Of a stretch of DNA of 64,000 bases, positions 57,583-64,000 are shown piece by piece. The position numbers were made by a program, and so were the translations under genes. The notes below the pieces were generated by a model that saw only the letters and a list, made by a program, of their open reading frames with translations, did not search any database and was not told the DNA's origin. Each line of letters begins with the position of its first letter. The stretch's first letter is position 1. This stretch comes from Bacillus sp. SM2101 (GTDB taxonomy: Bacteria > Bacillota > Bacilli > Bacillales > SM2101): contig NZ_JAEUFG010000006.1 in assembly GCF_018588585.1 (NCBI RefSeq), positions 179,577 to 243,576 on the forward strand, read 5' to 3'.

Positions 57583-58572
57583 CTATGTTAATTTCATAAG
57601 ATCTGTATGATCATCTTCCCATTCATAGCGTTTGATAGATGATGTTTGACAATATGATAATAATGACTTTGCCGCCTTTAATTGGACATGTTTTAGTGGC
57701 GAAACCATCTGTCGCTGCTGATTAAACCAATCGTTATAATTTCTTTTCTCAATAATATCAAGATCGATTGGTTTATCAAGATAATCAACATATCCAGAAC
57801 GATTCAATATTATCTTTTTCACCGGCATCTCAATTTCTTCAGTGTCATATATGTTTCGAACAATCTTTTCCATTCTATTTAAAGATATCGTAGGTGATAA
57901 CACTTTATTTTCTTTGCCAGCATGTTTTTTTAACCAAAATCGTTTGTTCGAGCCAATGAATACACTGTCTTCCTCATCTTCTAGTATTGCAATACAATAC
58001 GTATGAATAGGTGTAATAACAACAATATCAAATTCAACAGGTGCTTGCTTTACTAAAAAAATGGGCTTATACAAAACTAAGAATGTATCGGGAAATCTTT
58101 GAAGAAAAAATTTAATTTCTTGATTGTAATAATAATCTCGATCAACTAACGACTTTTCACGTATCGTTGAACTAGCCCACTTCATTTGAATATGAAACAA
58201 ACGATCTAAAAATAGTTGCATTAGCTCTTCCATTGTTTCAGGGTTATTTTCTTTATGATTCAATTGCCATTCAACCTTATTATCATTATTCTCCGCATCA
58301 TTTACCAAGTGATTATTTATTTGAGAATCCTTTTGCTTACGTTGAAACATAGATTTTAACTTTAATAGAATATTGTCATCTTTATTATCTAGTAAAGAAT
58401 CCCAGTCCCTATCATGAGCAAAATCTTCCTTTGTCGCTAAATCTCCATTTTCCCAAGCTAATCGAATTCTATTCCATTGTTGCTTCTTCATTCTAATATA
58501 TTGACTTGGATAACGATAAGTATCTATTTCGTAACGTGAAACATAATTTTGAAGTTTTATAAGTTGTCCCAT
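57583..58572 (-). CDS. ytlQ: NERD-domain-like protein YtlQ
   Basis: 329 residues, cytoplasmic. No clear enzyme motif. The middle (about 170-260: QAPVEFDIVVITPIHTYCIA, RFWLKKHAG) resembles the nuclease-related NERD fold with its acidic and lysine residues, followed by KKIILNRSGYVDYL. The start is ATG after GGTGA; the longer frame adds four residues. First gene in the ytlQ-ytlR-amyX group. Function unknown. Confidence 0.75.
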   Translation of the reverse strand: MGQLIKLQNYVSRYEIDTYRYPSQYIRMKKQQWNRIRLAWENGDLATKEDFAHDRDWDSLLDNKDDNILLKLKSMFQRKQKDSQINNHLVNDAENNDNKVEWQLNHKENNPETMEELMQLFLDRLFHIQMKWASSTIREKSLVDRDYYYNQEIKFFLQRFPDTFLVLYKPIFLVKQAPVEFDIVVITPIHTYCIAILEDEEDSVFIGSNKRFWLKKHAGKENKVLSPTISLNRMEKIVRNIYDTEEIEMPVKKIILNRSGYVDYLDKPIDLDIIEKRNYNDWFNQQRQMVSPLKHVQLKAAKSLLSYCQTSSIKRYEWEDDHTDLMKLT

Positions 58573-59262
58573 CAACTTCACCAACTTTCAACTTGAAGTT
58601 TTCATCATTTTACATCTCTCACACATGTTCATGCGAAGTTTAACGACCGTATTAACTATTATATTCCTGTTAACTTATTGTGAGTATCATTACTCGGATT
58701 TTTACTAAGGCTCTTTTCGTAACTTTGTTGCTTTTCACACTTATATTTAAGTCACTGAAGTGTTATAGAGCATCTATAGTCATTAGAGAAGAAAAGATGC
58801 CACGAACTTTAGTTACATACTTGTTTAGCTTTATACGAAAAGAACTCATGCTAATACAGCCTTACATAATCATTTTCCAAGGCTCTTTTCGTAACTTTAT
58901 TTCCTCTCACACATATGTTTGAGTCGCTGATGTGATTATAGAGTTTTTATAGTCATTAGAGAAGAAAAGATGCCTCGAACTTTAGTTACATACTTGTTTA
59001 GCTTTATACGAAAAGAACTCATGCTAATACAGCCTTACATAATCATTTTCCAAGGCTCTTTTCGTAACTTTATTGCTTTTCACACTTATATTTAAGTCAC
59101 TGAAGTGTTATAGAGTATCTATAGTCATTAGAGAAGAAAAGATGCCACGAACTTTAGTTACATACTTGTCTTGCTTTATACGAAAGAACTCATGCTAATA
59201 CAGCCTTACATAATCATTTCCTAAGGCTCTTTTCGTAACTTTATTGCTATGTTAATTAATAT
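58573..59262. other. 690-base gene-free gap filled by a repeat array
   Basis: Three tandem units plus the start of a fourth of the dispersed element (58707-59247). The small open frame inside it (58680-58922) lies within the repeats and has no ribosome site. Confidence 0.8.
58707..59247 (+). repeat. Tandem array of the dispersed palindromic element, 3.15 copies
   Basis: Starts of AAGGCTCTTTTCGTAAC occur at 58707, 58879, 59052 and 59223, so units are 172, 173 and 171 bases. The right ~90 bases of units 1 and 2 are almost identical; unit 2 differs from units 1 and 3 mainly in its first 80 bases. Unit 3 has lost an A in TACGAAAGAAC. Each unit carries the family core AGAAAAGATGCCACGAAC. Confidence 0.9.
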
Positions 59263-59844
59263 TTATTGACGATTATTTTCAAGAGAAAAAAACTTAATCG
59301 GTTTATATTTTGGTATGCTTTCTATATCGGTCTGATAGAGTGAAAGTTGATTGACTTTAAATACCTTATGATTGTTTAAAAGCCACGACGCGTTGTTTAG
59401 TGCTTTTATATTAAATATTTTTTCACCCTTCCATTTCCTCCCAATAGTAATATGAGGGGAATACGGTCGAGTATCTAATAAGAAACCTAGTTCAATACAT
59501 GCCTTGTAGATATCCTTCTGCAGCAAAAAAAGAGTTTCATTTTTATGTATTCCATACCATAAAATGCGTGGATGTTCATCTTGTCCAAAAGTACCGAAAG
59601 ACGTAAGCTCAAGCCGAAAGCGATTGTATTGTTCAGCGATTGTTGAAACTTTTTCTATCAATGCTAATAATTGCTGTGGATCTTCTATACTTCCTAAAAA
59701 CGCTAATGTAATATGATAATCTTGTTCATAAACCCACGTCTTAAAAGGAAAGTGAGATTTAATTTTTTCTTTATTTAAATATAATTCTCTTTTCGTTTCA
59801 TCTGGTAAGCCAATTGCCAAAAAATAATGTGGTTTTCTACCCAT
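59263..59844 (-). CDS. ytlP: RNA 2',3'-cyclic phosphodiesterase / 2'-5' RNA ligase family (ThpR)
   Basis: 193 residues of the 2H phosphoesterase superfamily; both HxT/S motifs are visible: DYHITLAFLG (about 42-51) and SPHITIGRKW (about 129-138). The family hydrolyses 2',3'-cyclic phosphates and can join tRNA halves. AGGTGA lies five bases before the ATG; three N-terminal residues of the longest frame are rejected. The stop codon lies 16 bases beyond the repeat array, on the opposite side from the start. Confidence 0.9.
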   Translation of the reverse strand: MGRKPHYFLAIGLPDETKRELYLNKEKIKSHFPFKTWVYEQDYHITLAFLGSIEDPQQLLALIEKVSTIAEQYNRFRLELTSFGTFGQDEHPRILWYGIHKNETLFLLQKDIYKACIELGFLLDTRPYSPHITIGRKWKGEKIFNIKALNNASWLLNNHKVFKVNQLSLYQTDIESIPKYKPIKFFSLENNRQ

Positions 59845-60032
59845 TATTCTCACCTATCTAATTTAATTTGTCTTAGCTCTTTAGAACATAATTCACACTA
59901 ATTTTCGTACCGGACAATGACTGAAAGCACATATAACTAAACATGGAAGCGTCTTCTTTACTTAAATAATAATGACAAATCCAGAAATCTTCTTCAAGCT
60001 GGCTTAGTAATTTTTAAAAATTGATGTTCGTA

Positions 60033-61220
60033 CTAAGATAATGAGCTTACTGTTCTTCTTTTATTATCAATAAGTATAACAAAAAGTAATGTAATTAATC
60101 CTACAACAGTAAGAAGACTAAAAAATAAATAGACATTATTTATTGAAAAACGCTCTAAAATGACACCTCCAAAAAAATTACAAAACCATGACCCTAAGCC
60201 AATCCCCGCAGCTGAATAAAGAGAAATAGCTGTTGCGCGAACTTTACTAGGGGCAATATCTCTAACATACTGGAGAGCAGCAGGAATAAAAAAGCCTACA
60301 GAAATTCCTTGTGCAATTGTTGTAGCATAGATAACGGTTAAAGATGGTTCAAAAAAATAAAATAACCATCTTGCACCAGAAACAAAAGAAGCGAATAAAA
60401 GTACTTGTAATATCCCAATACGCTTAATCCACCGACCTGCAAATAGCATAAATGGAGCCTCACTACCAGCAGCTAAAAGAAAGGCCATTCCTACCTGTCC
60501 AGTTGAACCACCCATTTCAGTTATTAAAATACCGAAGTAAGTGTTATTTGCGTGAATAGGACCAAAAATAAGGAAAGTGGTTAATAAAAACAAAACAAAT
60601 CTTCGCAATCGAATGAGTTGAGAGAGACCTGCTCTAAGATTTACTTTCATAGATTGGCTTTCATTTGGTAACTTTATTGCAAAAAGGGCTGAAATAAATA
60701 AAATAATTGCAAAAGCAAAAAAAATGACACCTAAACCATAAAAATCAGCTAATTTACCAACGATAAACACAGAGAATGCAAAACCAATTGCCCCCCATAA
60801 ACGAATAGACCCATAATTTTTACGATGTCTTTCAGTATATGTCAGCGTCATACTATCTGAAATTGGAACGATAGCACTTTGCATGACTGCTAATAATGCA
60901 GCAATTATAATAAACATCATGTACGATGAAGCGTATGAATATACAATACCAACTACGCCTGTCAATACAATTGCTAACGTTAACAATTGTCTAGGCTTTT
61001 GTGTATAATCACTTAACATTCCCCACATAGGTTGAATGACAATCATTACAACAGGACTAATAGACATAATGATACCAATTTGTGTACCCGTTAATCCTAT
61101 ATCATCTTTTAAATAAACACCTAGAAGTGGGTATAAAGATCCTATTCCAAAGAAAACGAAAAAGTAAAATAAGACGAAGTACAATTGAACATTGATGTTT
61201 CGTTTCATAAGTAATTCCAT
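60033..61220 (-). CDS. MFS transporter, LacY/HCAT-like (MFS_1_like) family
   Basis: 395 residues with 12 predicted membrane helices and no long loop. The MFS loop 2-3 signature appears as GMLSDYTQKPR. Pattern resembles the phenylpropionate/nucleoside-like permease group. Substrate unknown. ATG at 61218-61220 is preferred (GGATGGTG six bases upstream); another ATG four codons in also fits. Runs on the same strand as pepV, about 150 bases apart, with a hairpin between. Confidence 0.8.
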   Translation of the reverse strand: MELLMKRNINVQLYFVLFYFFVFFGIGSLYPLLGVYLKDDIGLTGTQIGIIMSISPVVMIVIQPMWGMLSDYTQKPRQLLTLAIVLTGVVGIVYSYASSYMMFIIIAALLAVMQSAIVPISDSMTLTYTERHRKNYGSIRLWGAIGFAFSVFIVGKLADFYGLGVIFFAFAIILFISALFAIKLPNESQSMKVNLRAGLSQLIRLRRFVLFLLTTFLIFGPIHANNTYFGILITEMGGSTGQVGMAFLLAAGSEAPFMLFAGRWIKRIGILQVLLFASFVSGARWLFYFFEPSLTVIYATTIAQGISVGFFIPAALQYVRDIAPSKVRATAISLYSAAGIGLGSWFCNFFGGVILERFSINNVYLFFSLLTVVGLITLLFVILIDNKRRTVSSLS

Positions 61221-61324
61221 AAAAAGCACCATCCAACTAGATTATTCCATTCTTTCTTAAATAACGACAAAACAATTAGTGTGCAATTTCACTAATCTTA
61301 TTATTATGTCTATATACAGTATTA

Positions 61325-61360
61325 GTCCGCAAGACATCTTCAATTTAATGTCTTACGGAC
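61325..61360 (-). terminator. Terminator downstream of pepV
   Basis: Twelve-bp stem GTCCGCAAGACA / TGTCTTACGGAC with one G-U on the minus strand. The T-tail is weak (GGACTAATAC). Confidence 0.6.
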
Positions 61361-61369
61361 AATTTTAAA

Positions 61370-62791
61370 TTATTGAGCTAATTCGTAAATAGCTTGTGCA
61401 TAAATTGCTGTTGCTTTTAATAGATCATCAATAATGATATACTCATCCTTTTGATGTGCTGTTTCTTCTCGCCCTGGAAATAATGGACCAAAAGCTACTC
61501 CTGCTTCTAATGAACGAGCATACGTCCCCCCACCAATTGATAATAAAGTAGCATCTTCACCTGTTTGTTCTTGGTAAACTCTTTGTAATGTCTTTATTAA
61601 TTCATGGTCTTTATCCACATGGTTCGGCTCCATATGTGAGACAATTTGTACTGTCATATCATACTTCTCACATGCTGCCTCTATTGATGATTTAGTTTTT
61701 TTGAAATCGTTTGTTACTGGGTAACGGACATTTATCCCAATTTTACTTTCACCGTTACGATGATAAGATAGGATCCCAGCATTGATTGTAAGCTCTCCCG
61801 TTATGTCATCTTCAAATTCTACGCTAAGCGCTTTTCCTTTAGTATCTTCTTCAAAATAATCAGTAACAAATGTAACAAACGTTTGAGCTTCCTCATCTAG
61901 CTGTATTTTTTTCAAAAAGCTTAATAAATGTATACCAGCATTAATACCGAGATGAGGTAGTGATCCATGTGCAGATTTTCCTTCAAGCTGTAATATAATA
62001 TCGGTGTCTTCAACAAAGCCCTTCCCTTGAATCTTATGCTCAGATTTAAAGGAATCAAAATGTTGCAGTATTTGCTCAGCATCTCCTTTGATTGTTAGCT
62101 TTGCTTCAGCGAACTCTGGAACCATGTTAAAGCGGCTACCTGATTGAAAGCTTTCTAATACGATATCGTTTTGTGATGATACATGATTTTGATTTTTTTT
62201 CTTGATGAGGTGAATATCAGCTATTCCTTTTTCAGCATATATAATTGGGAAGTCAGCATCTGGAGCAAATCCCATCGTCGGCATTTCTTCATGCTTAAAG
62301 TAGTGCTCTACACAGCGCCAGTTACTTTCCTCATCTGTACCGATAATCATACGGACACGGCGTGATAATGGTAAGCTAAGTTCTTTAACGATTTTCATAG
62401 CATAATATGCAGCAATCGTTGGGCCTTTGTCATCTATCGCACCACGTGCATAGATTTTTCCGTCTCTAATTTCTGCACCAAATGGGTCACTTGACCAGCC
62501 GCTACCTTCAGGCACAACATCGACATGACATAGAACACCAACGCTTTCTTCTCCCTCTCCAAATTCTATATGACCAGCATAGTTGTCAACATTCTTTGAT
62601 TGAAACCCATCTTCACTACCTTTGTTAAGTAAATAAAGCAAAGCTTGAGCAACGCCTTCCCCGAAAGGGAATTCCTTTGATGTATTCTCTTCGTCTAAAA
62701 TACTTTTAATTTTTAATAACTCCTGTGTAGTCTGAATGATGCTATCTTTTTGCTTGTTAACCTCAGCTAACCAATTTATTTGCTCAACCAT
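61370..62791 (-). CDS. pepV: Dipeptidase PepV (M20 family)
   Basis: 473-residue co-catalytic zinc dipeptidase that cleaves dipeptides in the cytoplasm. Metal-binding and catalytic motifs: LCHVDVVPEG (His and catalytic Asp), ARGAIDDKGP (bridging Asp), TDEESNW (catalytic Glu and metal Glu), FAPDADFPI (Asp) and HQKDEY (His). Matches YtjP of B. subtilis. The start is one of two tandem ATGs after GAGGTGA (62791 or 62794). Separated from the next gene by 32 bases. Confidence 0.94.
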   Translation of the reverse strand: MVEQINWLAEVNKQKDSIIQTTQELLKIKSILDEENTSKEFPFGEGVAQALLYLLNKGSEDGFQSKNVDNYAGHIEFGEGEESVGVLCHVDVVPEGSGWSSDPFGAEIRDGKIYARGAIDDKGPTIAAYYAMKIVKELSLPLSRRVRMIIGTDEESNWRCVEHYFKHEEMPTMGFAPDADFPIIYAEKGIADIHLIKKKNQNHVSSQNDIVLESFQSGSRFNMVPEFAEAKLTIKGDAEQILQHFDSFKSEHKIQGKGFVEDTDIILQLEGKSAHGSLPHLGINAGIHLLSFLKKIQLDEEAQTFVTFVTDYFEEDTKGKALSVEFEDDITGELTINAGILSYHRNGESKIGINVRYPVTNDFKKTKSSIEAACEKYDMTVQIVSHMEPNHVDKDHELIKTLQRVYQEQTGEDATLLSIGGGTYARSLEAGVAFGPLFPGREETAHQKDEYIIIDDLLKATAIYAQAIYELAQ

Positions 62792-62823
62792 CATCTTCAC
62801 CTCTTCTATAATTTTTGCTCCTG

Positions 62824-63831
62824 CTAACTTATCTTTTTGTATGTATTTTTATCACAAATGACATATAAGTATGTATTCTTCGGAATAGGTTTATCTAACA
62901 TGCGATTTATATTTAGTTTATCCTTATCTGCGATTAAAGTCGCACCTGCTTCTAACAACTGTTCGAAAGCATCACGATACGTTTTCCACTCAGATTTCGC
63001 CTTAATTTGATATAGATCGTCACCAACATTTCTGCTTATTAATTGAGTATATACAGCAGATATTCCTTTTGTAAATGCAGAACGGACAGCCATACGCGAG
63101 ACAGTTTCATGGGTTAAGACAAATTCATCTACCTTTACATGGACAAAATTTTGTATATGTTCCTCCGATAAAATTTCCACAGTCGTATGTATATTCGGAA
63201 CAAGACGTTCAATTGCAGTAGCAATAAGCAATGATTTTCCATCTATTAATTGAACATCGTGAATTGAGTCATCTGCAAAGATGATAGCTGCTTTACATTT
63301 TGAAATATTAGCTTTCGACAGCGTTTCATTATCAGCAGCATAGCCTTGCACATAGTGAACCCTATCATTTATGATCGGTGACTTTTCCAGTGTATCAATG
63401 ATGACTAACTCGATTTTACTTTCTGATTGTAGTATTTCTTGTATGGCAAAATTTGCTTTTCTTGACCACCCGATAATAACTAGATGATTTTCGCCTTTAT
63501 AATGCACTCTTCCTTCCTCCCTCTTCCTTCTGAATGTAGCAAAGAAGTCAACAATCTTACCAATAATGACACCAATTAAACCAATTCCAACTAAATAGAG
63601 AAATATAGCATATAATCTTCCTAGCGTAGTGACAGGATAGAGATCACCGTATCCTACAGTTGTGACAGTTGTCATCACCCACCATACACCTTCAAAAGGT
63701 GTAGTAAATGTTTCTGGCTCTAGATACATCATAATAAGTGAACTACATGCTATTAGTGCAATTGTGGAAGTAAATAAAATCCAATTATTAAACCTTACTA
63801 ATTTGACAATAATTTTTTTAATAATAATCAC
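62824..63831 (-). CDS. Two-helix K+ channel with cytosolic RCK domain (YugO-like)
   Basis: 335 residues. Two membrane helices flank a pore loop with the selectivity filter TVGYGD (about 57-62). After the pore a TrkA-N/RCK domain begins at HLVIIGWSRKANFA and continues to the C-terminus. The Rossmann loop is GWSRKA, not GxGxxG, as also seen in YugO-type channels, so NAD binding is doubtful. GTG start with GGGGGG four bases before; the long frame adds nine residues over the ribosome site. Potassium efflux is inferred. Confidence 0.85.
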   Translation of the reverse strand: MIIIKKIIVKLVRFNNWILFTSTIALIACSSLIMMYLEPETFTTPFEGVWWVMTTVTTVGYGDLYPVTTLGRLYAIFLYLVGIGLIGVIIGKIVDFFATFRRKREEGRVHYKGENHLVIIGWSRKANFAIQEILQSESKIELVIIDTLEKSPIINDRVHYVQGYAADNETLSKANISKCKAAIIFADDSIHDVQLIDGKSLLIATAIERLVPNIHTTVEILSEEHIQNFVHVKVDEFVLTHETVSRMAVRSAFTKGISAVYTQLISRNVGDDLYQIKAKSEWKTYRDAFEQLLEAGATLIADKDKLNINRMLDKPIPKNTYLYVICDKNTYKKIS

Positions 63832-64000
63832 AATTCCCCCCCCCTCTCCCAGAGTCATAGGATAATGATTTAATATTTTTCACTTTTTGATCTTCTTTTA
63901 GCTTATCAAACTATAATTGTGGATTAAAGATTGATTTATTAAAGCAATGGTTAAAGACTAATCATTGTGGCCCCTAATAATAGTGTGATAATAAACAGCA

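Noticed and set aside
58680-58922. Small plus-strand gene
   Set aside because: It lies in the repeat array, has no ribosome site and no recognisable domain.
58707-59247. CRISPR array
   Set aside because: Units are 171-173 bases with no constant short repeat plus unique spacer, and no cas genes are nearby; they belong to a dispersed repeat family.

Overview
The window is chromosomal DNA from a low-GC, endospore-forming member of the Bacillaceae. The evidence is a small acid-soluble spore protein gene, a tyrosine T-box, the AcuABC/AcsA and CcpA modules, a bacilliredoxin, SftA and EzrA. Gene order largely follows the Bacillus subtilis block from ytfI/sppA through thiI-ezrA-hisJ-rpsD-tyrS-acsA-ccpA-aroA-murC-trmB-amyX to pepV. 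No rRNA or tRNA gene and no CRISPR array was seen. The exact species cannot be named from the sequence.

Layout. 1-9.95 kb: the end-truncated ytfI, then yteJ-sppA, a divergent NAD kinase, an amidohydrolase, an acyl-CoA ligase, a spore protein, and thiI with its cysteine desulfurase partner. 10.2-18.3 kb: ezrA, hisJ with a convergent TetR regulator, the free methionine sulfoxide reductase, methionine gamma-lyase and the GGDEF protein DgcP. 18.4-20.9 kb: rpsD with a strong promoter and long leader, followed by a decayed integrative element. The last 16 bases of the rpsD end occur again 1.6 kb downstream, next to a second copy of the rpsD-type terminator, and the remains of a tyrosine recombinase end about 50 bases before that second copy. 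20.9-31 kb: tyrS with a T-box, a class A penicillin-binding protein with a repetitive acidic tail, acsA and the divergent acuABC operon. 31-40.9 kb: motPS-ccpA, aroA (chorismate mutase-DAHP synthase), an FtsA/PilM-like ATPase with a long unexplained C-terminal half, ytxGH and ytxJ/brxC, and ampS. 41-52.7 kb: murC, a nicotinate phosphoribosyltransferase, sftA with a 14-unit in-frame repeat, ytpQ, ytpP, an unrecognised lipoprotein, ytoP, ytzB, ytnP and trmB. 52.8-64 kb: ytzH, ytmP, amyX, a lipid kinase, a NERD-like protein, a 2'-5' RNA ligase family protein, an MFS transporter, pepV and a K+ channel.

Functional links. AcsA activity is set by acetylation through AcuA and deacetylation through AcuC. 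CcpA is the carbon catabolite regulator and shares an operon with the Na+ stator genes motPS. IscS-type NifZ supplies sulfur to ThiI. SppA, the PBP, MurC, EzrA, SftA and probably the FtsA-like protein serve the envelope and cell division. Many minus-strand genes end in clear hairpin terminators.

The most unusual features are non-coding. A dispersed imperfect-palindrome repeat (left end near GGCTCTTTTCGTAAACTTTG, right end near ATGCGAAAACAGCC) sits in at least nine intergenic gaps, in both orientations, and forms a three-unit tandem array at 58.7-59.2 kb. A separate 99-base nested palindrome lies at 50.19-50.28 kb. Start codons were chosen by Shine-Dalgarno spacing, and about twenty genes were shortened relative to the longest open frame.
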